Shown piece by piece: positions 35,664 to 44,427 of a stretch of DNA of 64,000 bases. The stretch spans positions 1 to 64,000 of the forward strand of contig NZ_JAFFJV010000011.1 in the NCBI RefSeq assembly GCF_016924645.1, read 5' to 3'. This DNA is from Rufibacter psychrotolerans (GTDB lineage Bacteria; Bacteroidota; Bacteroidia; Cytophagales; Hymenobacteraceae). Position 1 is the stretch's first letter; every line of letters starts with the position of its first letter. Made by a program: the position numbers and the translations under genes. The notes under the pieces were generated by a model. It worked only from the letters and a program-made list of their open reading frames with translations, was not told where the DNA came from and did not search any database.

Positions 35664-36062
35664 GATCGCCTAAAGCTAAGGGAGCAAATCATTTCCATCA
35701 GCCGTGCACTACTTCTTACTTCATGATTTCTGCTGATTGATTATAGGTTTTTGCCTTCAGCTTGCGGGCTTTTCTGTTCTTTTTTCACCATCAAAGAGTT
35801 TTTCTCTTTTGTCATCCTTAAAGGATCTTGAAAGGATCTTGGTAGCGAACGGTAAAAACGTTTGTTCTCTGCTTTTCTGGTTCGCCCACAAGATCCTTTC
35901 AGGATGACAGGAAGGGAGTATCAGGCATCAAACCAATGCAACTAGTTCCTGAGTAGAATGACACCAGAGGTCTTATCATCTGTTACTCCCGCTCTTCTCA
36001 TTTCAATTTCTGATTTCTAGGTCGTAAATCGCGGCTCAGAAAAATATTCCAACCTAACCAAC
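35664..36062. other. Gene-free stretch containing family B copy 2
   Basis: AT-rich overall. Apart from the repeat at 35809-35910, nothing is recognised. Confidence 0.5.
35809..35910. repeat. Family B element, copy 2
   Basis: It begins TTGTCATCCTTAAAGGATCTTG and ends CAAGATCCTTTCAGGATGACAG. The left arm carries an internal duplication of AAAGGATCTTG. The interior keeps GCGAACGGTA and TTCGCCCACA. Confidence 0.75.
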
Positions 36063-37448
36063 ATGCTTCGTACCCTTAAGAAAATTACCCTGGCTGCCGC
36101 CCTTTGCCTTCCTTTGGCAACCAGCGCGCAGAATCAGGATTCCCTCCACATCAGAAAAATCTATGACCTGGCGCTTACCAAAGGCCAGAGCTATGAGAAA
36201 CTCCGGTACCTCACCAGCCGCATCGGGGCGCGGTTAAGCGGGTCGCCGCAGGCCGCTGCCGCCGTTGAATGGGCCCGGCAGGAAATGGAAAAGATGGGCC
36301 TGGACCGCGTGTACCTGCAAGAGGTGATGGTGCCGCACTGGGTACGCGGCGACAAAGAATATGCCGCCATTGTGAACTCTAAAATCACCCCCACCCGCGA
36401 GGTGCAGGTGTTGGCGCTGGGCGGCTCAGTAGCCACGCCGGGCAACGGCCTTACCGCCGAGGTGGTGGAGGTAAATGGCATTGAGGAACTCAAAAAACTG
36501 GGCAAGAGAAGAGTACAGGGCAAGATTGTGTTTTTCAACAGGGGCTTTGACCAGACGCACATCATCACCGGGCACGCCTACCGCGGGGCCGTTGACCAAC
36601 GCTCCAGCGGACCCTCAGAGGCGGGACGCTTGGGGGCTGTGGGCGTGGTGGTACGTTCCATGGCCTCCAACAACGATGATTTCCCACATACCGGCGGCTT
36701 GCGCTACGCCGAGGATGCCCCTAAGATTCCGGCTGTGGCCATCAGTACCAAAGGCGCTGATGTATTAAGTAAATTGCTGAAAGAAGACGAAAAGCTGCAA
36801 TTCCACCTGCGCATGAACCCGCAATGGCTACCAGACGTGCTCAGTTACAACGTGATTGGCGAAATCAAAGGCAGTGAGAAACCCGACGAGATCATTGTGG
36901 TAGGCGGTCACCTGGACAGCTGGGACATCGGCGAGGGCGCCCATGACGACGGTACTGGTTGCGTGCAGTCTATGGAAGTGCTGCGCCTGATGAAGGCGAT
37001 GGGCTACAAGCCCAAGCGTACCATTAGGGCGGTCATGTACATGAACGAGGAGAATGGTCTGCGCGGTGGCACCAAGTACGCTGAGGTGGCCAAAAAACAA
37101 GGCGAGAAACACATCGCCGCCATTGAGTCAGATGCCGGCGGATTCACGCCCCGCGGTTTCGGCATAAGCACTACCACCGAAGCAGCCTTCCAGAAAGCCT
37201 TCGCCTGGAGACAATTGCTGGCCCCATACGGCCTCCACGACATTGACCGCAATGGCGGCGGTGCCGACATCGGGCCGCTAAAAGATGACCGGGTGGCACT
37301 CATCGGCTTCCGGCCAGACTCACAGCGGTACTTTGACATCCACCACACCGCCAACGACACCTTTGACAAAGTGAACCGCCGTGAACTGGAACTGGGCGGT
37401 GCCTCCATGGCCGCTCTGGTGTACCTGATTGATAAGTACGGGTTGTAA
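36063..37448 (+). CDS. M28-family zinc peptidase (carboxypeptidase Q-like)
   Basis: A 461-residue secreted peptidase with a signal peptide (about 1-21, ending TSAQ). A PA-type insertion (about 130-240) precedes the catalytic part: GGHLDSWDIGEGAHDDGTG (His and Asp ligands), YMNEENGLRGG (catalytic Glu), ESDAGGF and DIHHTANDTFDKVN (last His). The pattern resembles plasma glutamate carboxypeptidase. It would trim dipeptides or N-terminal residues outside the cytoplasm. Its terminator follows 21 nt after the stop. Confidence 0.92.
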   Translation: MLRTLKKITLAAALCLPLATSAQNQDSLHIRKIYDLALTKGQSYEKLRYLTSRIGARLSGSPQAAAAVEWARQEMEKMGLDRVYLQEVMVPHWVRGDKEYAAIVNSKITPTREVQVLALGGSVATPGNGLTAEVVEVNGIEELKKLGKRRVQGKIVFFNRGFDQTHIITGHAYRGAVDQRSSGPSEAGRLGAVGVVVRSMASNNDDFPHTGGLRYAEDAPKIPAVAISTKGADVLSKLLKEDEKLQFHLRMNPQWLPDVLSYNVIGEIKGSEKPDEIIVVGGHLDSWDIGEGAHDDGTGCVQSMEVLRLMKAMGYKPKRTIRAVMYMNEENGLRGGTKYAEVAKKQGEKHIAAIESDAGGFTPRGFGISTTTEAAFQKAFAWRQLLAPYGLHDIDRNGGGADIGPLKDDRVALIGFRPDSQRYFDIHHTANDTFDKVNRRELELGGASMAALVYLIDKYGL

Positions 37449-37469
37449 GATATTCTGCCTTCAGAAGGA

Positions 37470-37499
37470 AAGCCTGCAGCGAGAGTTGCAGGCTTTTTT
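37470..37499 (+). terminator. Terminator of the M28 peptidase gene
   Basis: Arms AAGCCTGCA/TGCAGGCTT followed by a T-run. Confidence 0.85.
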
Positions 37500-37640
37500 G
37501 ATGAGTTTTTCAGAAAGCAGACTAAAACAGAAAGGAAATAAACCAGTCTACATCATTTAATTATGACGCGGATTTACTTCTGTGACTTCCCGGTTTAGTA
37601 AGTCACGGAAATAAATCCACTCCATAGTGGGTCTCCGCTT

Positions 37641-37731
37641 CTGTCATCTTGGAAAGATCTTGGTTGCGGACGGCATTAGCGCTTGATAAACGCTCTTTTA
37701 GTTCGCCCACAAGATCCTTTCAGGAGGACAG
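37641..37731. repeat. Family B element, copy 3
   Basis: It begins CTGTCATCTTGGAAAGATCTTGG and ends CAAGATCCTTTCAGGAGGACAG, with TTCGCCCACA inside. Its ends are more diverged than those of copy 1. Confidence 0.7.
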
Positions 37732-37923
37732 AAGGAATGGTTTGCTTGCTTTGATACTTGATTGGAAGCCTAAGGCGAAAGCTGCAGGCGCTTTTTGATG
37801 TGTTTTCCAGAAATATACCCTACAATGCTAAATCTGGCACAAGCGATGAAGGGCTGTTTTATGGAAAAGCAACAGGATCATCATCAAGAGTTGAAAGGCT
37901 GTAGAATCATTAATTAGTCACCT

Positions 37924-38544
37924 ATGAAGTATTTGCTAAAACTATTTTTAGTCGCCGTACTTGTATTTGCAGAAGTACCTACCCATGCATGTAGCTGTTT
38001 GTCTACTAATGAAGAGAACTGGTTGCCAGTTGTTCAAAGGGAATTAAGTTTCTATCCTATAGTTTTTATTGGGGAGGTATTATTTTCCGGTAGCTATGAA
38101 GGTAAGTATTCTGTAAGGGTTGTAGATTCGTTTAAAGGCGAAGCCAAGGTTGATGCAATCATGTCTATTAGCACCTCTGGCGGTTGTTCCATGAAGCCAA
38201 GCGTTGGGCTAGGTATATTCTATGCCCAGTTAAACAAAGACGGAACGTTAGATATAAGCGAGTGCAGTATTTCAAGAAACTTAAACTTCTTGTCCAAAAA
38301 TGATCCGCGCATAGTAGTAGAAAGTACTATTGGAAAACCGGTTGATCTGGATGAGGTGAAGGCAGCACGTCAGCCGCTCCTTCTCAAGAACTGGATGAAC
38401 GAATACGCTCTCCTTAACGCTTACCGCAACAACCACCAAAAAGAGGAAGAACCTCAAACCACTAATTCAGACTACCTTAGCTATCTAGCTGTAGCACTTT
38501 CCTTGGTTGCCATTTTGATGGCCTTTTTTAAGAAACAGCGGTAA
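37924..38544 (+). CDS. Exported NTR/TIMP-like protein with C-terminal membrane anchor
   Basis: A 206-residue protein with a signal peptide ending at THA; the mature N-terminus would be CSCLSTNEEN. A Cys-x-Cys mature end followed by VFIGEV, VVDSFKGEA and STSGGCSMKPSVGLGIFYAQL is the layout of netrin-like (NTR/TIMP-like) domains; the assignment is inference. A C-terminal membrane segment (YLSYLAVALSLVAILMAFF) and a basic tail KKQR anchor it. The gene is clearly more AT-rich than its neighbours, with different codon use, which suggests recent transfer. No partner gene is adjacent. Confidence 0.65.
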   Translation: MKYLLKLFLVAVLVFAEVPTHACSCLSTNEENWLPVVQRELSFYPIVFIGEVLFSGSYEGKYSVRVVDSFKGEAKVDAIMSISTSGGCSMKPSVGLGIFYAQLNKDGTLDISECSISRNLNFLSKNDPRIVVESTIGKPVDLDEVKAARQPLLLKNWMNEYALLNAYRNNHQKEEEPQTTNSDYLSYLAVALSLVAILMAFFKKQR

Positions 38545-38599
38545 AACAGAATAGAAGGTACTACCGCATTCACCCGCGGGAAATCTCCCGTAAGACCCG

Positions 38600-38607
38600 T
38601 ACCTTTG
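38600..38607 (+). promoter_or_regulatory. -7 element TACCTTTG of the GT9 gene
   Basis: It matches TAnnTTTG. It overlaps the most upstream in-frame TTG (38605) and so argues for a later start. Confidence 0.6.
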
Positions 38608-38628
38608 CGAGTGCAAAACGGAGTTCGC

Positions 38629-39651
38629 TTGAAAAAAATCCTCATCATCAGGTTCTCGTCCATTGGCGATATTGTGTTGACTACGCCGGTCATCCGGTGC
38701 GTGAAAGAGCAGGTGCCCGGGGCCGAGGTGCATTTCTGTACCAAAGCCGCTTTCCGGAATATCGTGGCCAGCAACCCGTACGTGGACAAGGTGTTTTGCC
38801 TGGAAAAGTCGCTGAAAGACTTGTTGCAGCAACTCAAAGCCGAGAACTATGATCTGGTGCTGGACCTGCACAATAACCTGCGCACCCGCATCCTGAAAAC
38901 GCGTTTAGGCAAACCCAGCCGAAGCTTCAATAAGCTCAATTACCGCAAGTGGCTGTTGGTGAAGTTCAAGATCAACCGCATGCCCGATGTGCACATCGTG
39001 GACCGCTACCTGGAAACCGCTTCTCCGCTGGGCGTGAAAAACGACGGCAAAGGACTGGATTATTTCATCCCAGAGAAAGACGAAGTTGACCTGAAAACGC
39101 TGCCTGAAACGCACCAGAGCGGTTATTATGCCATAGCCATTGGGGCGCAGCACTATACCAAACGGCTGCCGGTAGACCGTCTTATTGAGCTTTGCGAGAA
39201 GATCAACGGACCCATCATTCTGTTGGGCGGAAAAGAGGATGCCGAGGTAGGAAAGATGATAGAGATGTATTTCACCTCAGAACCCTACAAAGGGCAGATT
39301 TCCTCCAACCCAGCCACCGCAAGAACCATCATCTACAACGCCTGCGGGAAGTACAACCTCAACGGTTCCGCCTCCCTGGTGCGGCAAGCCCAAGCCGTGT
39401 TCAGCCACGATACCGGCCTCATGCACATTGCCGCCGCCTTCCAGAAGAAGATCTACAGCATCTGGGGGAACACGGTGCCCGCCTTCGGAATGTACCCCTA
39501 CACCCAGGATTTTGAGGTAATGGAGGTGAAGAACCTTTACTGCCGGCCCTGCTCCAAGATAGGCTATTCCAAGTGCCCCGAGCGCCATTTCCGCTGCATG
39601 CGCGAAATCCGGTTCGATTTCCAGTTGCCGGTGGTAGAACCCCAGGCGTAG
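38629..39651 (+). CDS. Glycosyltransferase family 9 (heptosyltransferase-like)
   Basis: A 340-residue cytoplasmic GT-B enzyme related to LPS heptosyltransferases: N-terminal KILIIRFSSIGDIVLTTPV, CTKAAFRNIV, DLVLDLHNNLRTR, and the C-terminal sugar-nucleotide region VFSHDTGLMHIAAAFQKKIYSIWG. It probably adds a sugar to lipopolysaccharide core; the sugar is unknown. The start is taken as TTG at 38629 because the -7 element at 38600-38607 puts earlier starts before or at the transcription start. No ATG exists at this end. Confidence 0.85.
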   Translation: MKKILIIRFSSIGDIVLTTPVIRCVKEQVPGAEVHFCTKAAFRNIVASNPYVDKVFCLEKSLKDLLQQLKAENYDLVLDLHNNLRTRILKTRLGKPSRSFNKLNYRKWLLVKFKINRMPDVHIVDRYLETASPLGVKNDGKGLDYFIPEKDEVDLKTLPETHQSGYYAIAIGAQHYTKRLPVDRLIELCEKINGPIILLGGKEDAEVGKMIEMYFTSEPYKGQISSNPATARTIIYNACGKYNLNGSASLVRQAQAVFSHDTGLMHIAAAFQKKIYSIWGNTVPAFGMYPYTQDFEVMEVKNLYCRPCSKIGYSKCPERHFRCMREIRFDFQLPVVEPQA

Positions 39652-39724
39652 CAGCAGACATCCCTTCTTTTCGGCCGCCTTTCCGGAAAAGACGTAAGAA
39701 TTGGAAGAACAACCTTTAGGAGCT

Positions 39725-39973
39725 ATGGCGGCCAAACCTATTCTTTACGGCGCAGATTGGTGCAAGAAAACCATCGCGATCCAGGATTACTTCAAAACCA
39801 ACGACGTGGCGTACGACTACATCAACGTTGAACAGAGCGACGAGGCCATGCAAGCCATCAAAGACATGAACCGGGGCAGAGTGCGGTTCCCCATGGTGGT
39901 AGTAGGCGACCAAACTCCCCTAAAGAACCCCTCCCCGGAACAGTTAGACGCGGCCTTGGGGCTGGACCAGTAA
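39725..39973 (+). CDS. Glutaredoxin-like protein
   Basis: An 82-residue thioredoxin-fold protein. The active-site position reads ADWCKKTIA, a single Cys in place of the CPYC/CxxC of dithiol glutaredoxins, followed by YINVEQSDEAMQAI and a cis-Pro segment VRFPMVVVGD. It is NrdH/Grx-like in length. With one Cys it may work by a monothiol mechanism or have lost redox activity. The ATG at 39725 is preferred to a TTG eight codons upstream. It lies 73 nt after the GT9 gene on the same strand. Confidence 0.75.
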   Translation: MAAKPILYGADWCKKTIAIQDYFKTNDVAYDYINVEQSDEAMQAIKDMNRGRVRFPMVVVGDQTPLKNPSPEQLDAALGLDQ

Positions 39974-40076
39974 CGCTACCCACTTGTGACGCTTCATTTG
40001 GCCTTTAAATGTTCAGCAGTCTTTTATCCTCGCGTTTCATCCAGAAAGGGATTTATTCTCAAGCTTTATCTTTCAG

Positions 40077-40200
40077 ACTCGCCAGAGGCGAGCGAGGGAT
40101 CCTGCGGCCTCTGACCGCGTTGAGGGATGCTTTGATTAAAATGCACTCAGCGGCGAGACGCCGGCCCATTTCTCACACGCGACCGAGAGGCGAGCGAGGG
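40077..40200 (+). repeat. Family D multi-hairpin repeat, copy 1
   Basis: In order: CTCGCCAGAGGCGAGCGAGG; the palindrome GCGGCCTCTGACCGC; about 40 nt; GCGGCGAGACGCCG; and TTTCTCACACGCGACCGAGA with GGCGAGCGAGG. The same order occurs on the other strand at 60207-60336. Confidence 0.7.
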
Positions 40201-40378
40201 AATGTGGAAGAAGTGGTTGGAACTTGTTCATGGTATATGGTTCACGGCAATTGCAAACTGCCTGCATGGTAGGTCAAAGTCACAGACTTAAACCATGTGT
40301 ATTCCTTATAAACATGTATACTCTTTCTAACTAAGGGCGGAAGAGGATGCAGTGGCGTTTGCTAAGCAGACCAATTCC

Positions 40379-40480
40379 AGTCTTTGGCTCGAGCGCCTCG
40401 CTTGTGGCCCTCGGATAGCTTCTACTAAGAGAAGACTGCAGAGTTGGGCCGCAAGGGCAGTGCGAGGGGCAAAGACGGGG
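40379..40480. repeat. Long imperfect hairpin of unknown nature
   Basis: Outer arms GTCTTTG..GCCTCGC and GCGAGGGGCAAAGAC, inner arms GTGGCCCTC and GGGCCGCAAG, and a terminal stem CTTCT/AGAAG. It could be a structured RNA or another palindromic repeat. No promoter is visible. Confidence 0.4.
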
Positions 40481-40682
40481 CCTCGCGGCCGTGAGCGCAC
40501 CAAGCAAACTATGCAACAACCCAGCCTATAAGTCCATAGACAAGCCGCCGCCACGCCAGCTACAACCAAATCACAAAATGCCAAGCGATTGATCTGCTAG
40601 CACCACGTCAACCACAGCCAACTCAGCAACACTCATTGACTAACGACACTTTGCCACCACAGTAAACCACCCCTAAAAAGTA

Positions 40683-40730
40683 GAAAGCGTTTTGGGCCTG
40701 ATTTAAAAAATTCGGGCCCAAAACGCTTTC
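40683..40730. terminator. Family A hairpin at the end of serS
   Basis: Perfect 16-bp arms GAAAGCGTTTTGGGCC/GGCCCAAAACGCTTTC surround TGATTTAAAAAATTC-like sequence, 34 nt after the serS stop. Confidence 0.85.
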
Positions 40731-40763
40731 AATACAATCTAGCGGAGTTCTATGCTGAAAAGG

Positions 40764-42041
40764 CTATTTAGTGATCATCTCAAACCCGGTATAGGCATGC
40801 AGCGCTTTGGGCAACCGAATACCTTCTGACGTCTGATTGTTCTCCAGGATAGCGGCTACTATGCGGGGCAAAGCCAGGGCGCTGCCGTTGAGCGTATGCA
40901 GCAACTGCGGTTTTCCACCCTCGGTGCGTTGGCGCAGTTTCAGGCGGTTGGCCTGGTAGGTTTCAAAGTTAGAGACAGAGCTAACCTCCAGCCAGCGGCC
41001 CTGGGCGGCAGAATACACTTCCATGTCATAGGTGAGGGCCGAGGTGAAGCCCATGTCACCGCCGCAGAGGCGCAGCACGCGGTAGGGCAGTTCCAGCTTC
41101 TGGAGCAGGTGCTGGATGTACTGGCTCATTTCCTCCAGAGCGGCATAAGACTTCTCGGGCGACTGAATTTGCACAATCTCTACTTTGTCAAACTGGTGCA
41201 GGCGGTTGAGGCCGCGCACGTCGGCACCCCAGGAACCGGCTTCGCGGCGGAAGCAGGGCGTGTAGCCTACGTTTTTAATGGGCAGTTTGCCTTCGGCGAT
41301 GATCTCGTCGCGGTAGAGGTTGGTGATGGGTACCTCGGCGGTAGGGATCAGGTACAGGTTGTCGGCGGTGGCGTGGTACATCTGGCCTTCCTTGTCGGGC
41401 AATTGGCCGGTGCCGTAGCCAGAGGCTTCGTTCACCACAATGGGGGGCTGTACCTCGGTGTAACCGGCTTTGAGGGCTTCCTCCAGAAAGAAGTTGATAA
41501 GGGCACGCTGCAGGCGGGCACCCTGGCCTTTGTACACCGGGAAACCGGCGCCGGTGATCTTGTTGCCCAGATCAAAGTCAATGATGTCATATTGCTTGAT
41601 AAGGTCCCAGTGCGGCTGGGCACCCTCGGGCAGTTGCGGGATGGTACCGTGCTCCAGCACCACTTCGTTGTCCTCGGCGGAGCGACCGGCGGGCACGCTG
41701 CTGTGCGGAATGTTAGGCAGTTTGTAGAGGGCCTGCTGCACGGCCAGTTCCAGGTGCTGCACCTCCTCGTCCAGGGCTTTGGTTCGCTGTTTCAGCTCAG
41801 CGGTTTCGGCTTTCAGGGCCTCGGCCTGTTCTTTCTGGCCGCTCTTCATGAGGCCGCCAATCTCCTTGGCCAGCGCGTTGGCCCGGCCCAGGAGTTCGTC
41901 ACGCTCGGTTTGCAGCGAGCGCCGTTGCTGGTCCAGGTCCAGGAGAGATTGCACTTCCTGGGCGGCGTTGGGGAAGTTTCTTTTCTGTAAGCCGGCAAGA
42001 ACAAGATCAGTCTGCTCGCGTAAAACGGGTATCTGTAACAT
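40764..42041 (-). CDS. serS: Seryl-tRNA synthetase
   Basis: A 425-residue class II synthetase charging tRNA-Ser. The N-terminal coiled-coil arm (about 30-100, QQRRSLQTERDELLGRANALAKEIGGL) reads the tRNA. The catalytic domain holds motif 2 (GYTPCFRREAGSWG), QFDKVEIV, and motif 3 (NGSALALPRIVAAILENNQ). The start at 42041 gives the conserved MLQIPVLREQ; a 56-codon upstream extension is rejected because it crosses the -7 element. Confidence 0.97.
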   Translation of the reverse strand: MLQIPVLREQTDLVLAGLQKRNFPNAAQEVQSLLDLDQQRRSLQTERDELLGRANALAKEIGGLMKSGQKEQAEALKAETAELKQRTKALDEEVQHLELAVQQALYKLPNIPHSSVPAGRSAEDNEVVLEHGTIPQLPEGAQPHWDLIKQYDIIDFDLGNKITGAGFPVYKGQGARLQRALINFFLEEALKAGYTEVQPPIVVNEASGYGTGQLPDKEGQMYHATADNLYLIPTAEVPITNLYRDEIIAEGKLPIKNVGYTPCFRREAGSWGADVRGLNRLHQFDKVEIVQIQSPEKSYAALEEMSQYIQHLLQKLELPYRVLRLCGGDMGFTSALTYDMEVYSAAQGRWLEVSSVSNFETYQANRLKLRQRTEGGKPQLLHTLNGSALALPRIVAAILENNQTSEGIRLPKALHAYTGFEMITK

Positions 42042-42063
42042 GGTGCGTCTGGTTATCTGTACG

Positions 42064-42071
42064 CAAAAATA
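42064..42071 (-). promoter_or_regulatory. -7 element TATTTTTG of serS
   Basis: It matches TAnnTTTG on the minus strand, 23 nt upstream of the chosen start. Confidence 0.6.
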
Positions 42072-42315
42072 GAATATTTTGAATAGGCTAAGGCAACGGG
42101 CACTTTTTTGTGGGAATTTGTGTAACTTTATATATAAAATTTCTCGTATTGCTTGTAAAATAGGACGTGGCTGTCTAACATTGCAATACATTTTCTGAAC
42201 GACCGCCATCCTGGTTCTTCATTTTTCTTACACACCAAATTTTTCCTGTTTTATCCGTCTGCCCGTTGCGCTCTGCAACCGCTAAGCATTGAAACTGAAT
42301 TGCTAATTAATTCTT

Positions 42316-44232
42316 ATGTACAACATTGACGAGTTGAAAGATTCTCTTCTTTCAGAGCTCAAAGAAATTGCTGAAAACCTGGGCGTTACCAATTTTAAGA
42401 AGCTCAGCAAGCAAGATCTGATCTATAAAATCTTGGATCAGCAAGCCGTAACCCCCCTTGAGAAACTCCCCAAGAAATATAAAAAAGCGTCTCGGAAGTC
42501 AGACGAGGATACCGCTACGTTGGTAGCTGAAGCACCCGAAGTGGAAGTGGCAGACGTTCCTGCCCCGGCCCCAGCCGTTGAGGCGGCCCCCGTAGCCCCG
42601 GAGCCTGTACAGGAAGCTCCCGCCGCCCCTGCCCGCCCCGCCAGAACGGCCCCTGAGCGCCCGGCCCGGGCCGAGCGAACTGCCCCTGCCGTGCGGGAAG
42701 AAAGACCCCGCCTGCCCCGTGCTCCCCGTGAAGACGCCCGTGAGACCAAAGAGCCCCAGGCGCGCCCAGAAGCGCGGGAGCCCCGCGAGACTCGTGAACC
42801 CCGCGAAAGAGTGCAGGCTCCCCGCGAGTTCCAACCCCGCGAGCCCCGTGAAAACGCCGCTCCGCGCGAAAACCGCGAGCCAAGGGAGCAGCGTGAGCCA
42901 AGAGAATTCCAGGTTCGGGAGCCCCGTGAAACCGCAACCCGTGAGCCGCAAGCCCGCGAGTTCCAGCCCCGCGAACAGCGTGAGCCAAGGGAGAACGCAA
43001 ACCGCGAGCCACGTGAGAATAATCCAAACTGGCAGAATCGCCGTGAGCAGAGCCCCAATCAAGGCCAGAACCGCCCGCAGCAACAGCTCAACGTCAACAA
43101 CCCCAACTTTAGGGAGTTTGACGGTGTCATTGCCAACGAAGGCGTGCTGGAGTTGATGCAAGATGGCTATGGATTCCTGCGCTCGGCCCACTACCACTAC
43201 CTGGCCAGCCCAGATGATATCTATGTATCGCCGTCGCAGATCAAGTTGTTTGGTCTGAAAACCGGTGATACCGTAAAAGGTACCGTTCGTGCACCAAAAG
43301 AAGGCGAGAAATATTTTGCCCTATTGAAGGTGGATTCTGTGAACGGCCGCACCACCGAGGAGATCCGCGACCGCATTCCGTTCCAGCATTTAACGCCTCT
43401 TTTCCCGGAAGAACGCCTGAAACTGACCACCAAGTCAAGCCAGTATTCTACCCGCATCATGGACCTGTTTGCCCCCATAGGCAAAGGCCAGCGTGGTTTG
43501 ATTGTGGCCCAGCCTAAAACCGGTAAAACGGTATTGCTGAAGGAAATCGCGAACGCCATCACTGAGAACCATCCGGAAGTTTACCTGATGATCCTGTTGA
43601 TTGACGAGCGCCCGGAAGAGGTTACTGACATGGCCCGCAGCGTGAAAGCCGAGGTAATTGCCTCCACGTTTGACGAGCAGGCCGAGCGCCACGTGAAGAT
43701 CTCCAGCATTGTGTTGGACAAAGCCAAGCGCATGGTAGAGTGCGGGCACGATGTGGTTATTCTGCTGGATTCTATCACTCGTCTGGCCCGCGCGTACAAC
43801 ACCGTGGTGCCGTCTTCCGGTAAAATCCTATCGGGTGGGGTAGATGCCAACGCCTTGCACAAGCCGAAGCGCTTCTTTGGGGCAGCCCGTAACGTGGAGA
43901 ACGGCGGCTCCCTGACCATCATCGCCACGGCCCTGATTGACACCGGCTCTAAAATGGACGAGGTAATCTTTGAAGAATTCAAAGGTACCGGTAACATGGA
44001 GCTTCAGCTGGACAGAAAACTGGCCAACAAGCGCGTGTACCCCGCTATCGACGTGCCGGCTTCCGGTACCCGCCGCGAGGACCTGCTCATGGACCGCGAC
44101 GAGCTCAGCCGCGTGTGGATTCTGCGCAAGTTTATGTCAGACATGAACTCGGTAGAAGCCATGGAGTTCCTGAAAGACCGCATGAAGGGCACCAAAGACA
44201 ACGAAGAGTTCCTGATCTCCATGAACGGCTAG
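42316..44232 (+). CDS. rho: Transcription termination factor Rho with long disordered insert
   Basis: A 638-residue hexameric RNA helicase that ends transcription. Residues 1-50 are the Rho-N domain ([30 protein letters not shown]). Residues about 56-265 are a low-complexity insert rich in Pro, Ala, Arg and Glu, with many REPRE/REPREN units. The RNA-binding fold follows ([27 protein letters not shown]), then the ATPase: Walker [19 protein letters not shown], and the Q/R-loop region. E. coli Rho is about 420 residues. Such inserts are known in Bacteroidota and reported to promote condensates in Bacteroides. It has its own terminator. Confidence 0.96.
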   Translation: MYNIDELKDSLLSELKEIAENLGVTNFKKLSKQDLIYKILDQQAVTPLEKLPKKYKKASRKSDEDTATLVAEAPEVEVADVPAPAPAVEAAPVAPEPVQEAPAAPARPARTAPERPARAERTAPAVREERPRLPRAPREDARETKEPQARPEAREPRETREPRERVQAPREFQPREPRENAAPRENREPREQREPREFQVREPRETATREPQAREFQPREQREPRENANREPRENNPNWQNRREQSPNQGQNRPQQQLNVNNPNFREFDGVIANEGVLELMQDGYGFLRSAHYHYLASPDDIYVSPSQIKLFGLKTGDTVKGTVRAPKEGEKYFALLKVDSVNGRTTEEIRDRIPFQHLTPLFPEERLKLTTKSSQYSTRIMDLFAPIGKGQRGLIVAQPKTGKTVLLKEIANAITENHPEVYLMILLIDERPEEVTDMARSVKAEVIASTFDEQAERHVKISSIVLDKAKRMVECGHDVVILLDSITRLARAYNTVVPSSGKILSGGVDANALHKPKRFFGAARNVENGGSLTIIATALIDTGSKMDEVIFEEFKGTGNMELQLDRKLANKRVYPAIDVPASGTRREDLLMDRDELSRVWILRKFMSDMNSVEAMEFLKDRMKGTKDNEEFLISMNG

Positions 44233-44243
44233 TTTTTGGATAG

Positions 44244-44292
44244 ACACAAGATATTTGTAGAGACACAAGATATAAGACGCAAGACACAGGAT
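44244..44292. repeat. Tandem AGACACAAGATA-type low-complexity repeat
   Basis: GACACAAGATA occurs twice, followed by GACGCAAGACACAGGATT, just after the rho stop. It resembles the other short-oligomer tracts at 59213-59369 and 60682-60780. Confidence 0.5.
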
Positions 44293-44316
44293 TCTCTGAG
44301 GTCTTGGGAACTAGAG

Positions 44317-44347
44317 GGCTCCGCAGGAAACTGCGGAGCCTTTTTTT
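44317..44347 (+). terminator. Terminator of rho
   Basis: Arms GGCTCCGCAG/CTGCGGAGCC with a GAAA loop and a T7 run. Confidence 0.9.
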
Positions 44348-44427
44348 ATTTCATTGGCGATCTGTTTTTTGGATTGTTTCATCAAAATTAGGCTCAAAAC
44401 GGACTAGAGCAACCTCTTCCCTGTATC

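Larger units (their letters stand above)
37449..37923. other. Gene-free stretch with nested repeats
   Basis: Holds the M28 terminator, a hairpin at 37570-37618 (18-bp arms GGATTTACTTCTGTGACT, two mismatches), family B copy 3, and two family A half-sites at about 37500-37527 and 37799-37825. Similar segments (GCTGCAGGC, a T-run, GATGNGTTTTNCAGAAA) occur on both sides of family B copy 3. Confidence 0.6.
39974..40763. other. Longest gene-free region of the window
   Basis: About 790 bp. It contains the family D repeat (40077-40200), a long imperfect hairpin (40379-40480) with a GC-rich palindromic tail, an A/C-rich stretch (about 40520-40670) and the serS terminator. The frames at 40009-40272 and 40327-40584 follow the palindromes and have no protein-like character. 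Confidence 0.5.

Noticed and set aside
40021..40210. CRISPR-like repeat array
   Set aside because: The repeated pieces are palindromes of different sequence at unequal spacing, with no constant repeat-spacer pattern and no cas genes in the window.
39974..40763. tRNA, tmRNA, RNase P RNA or SRP RNA gene in the largest gap
   Set aside because: No cloverleaf, CCA end, or conserved core of these RNAs was recognised.
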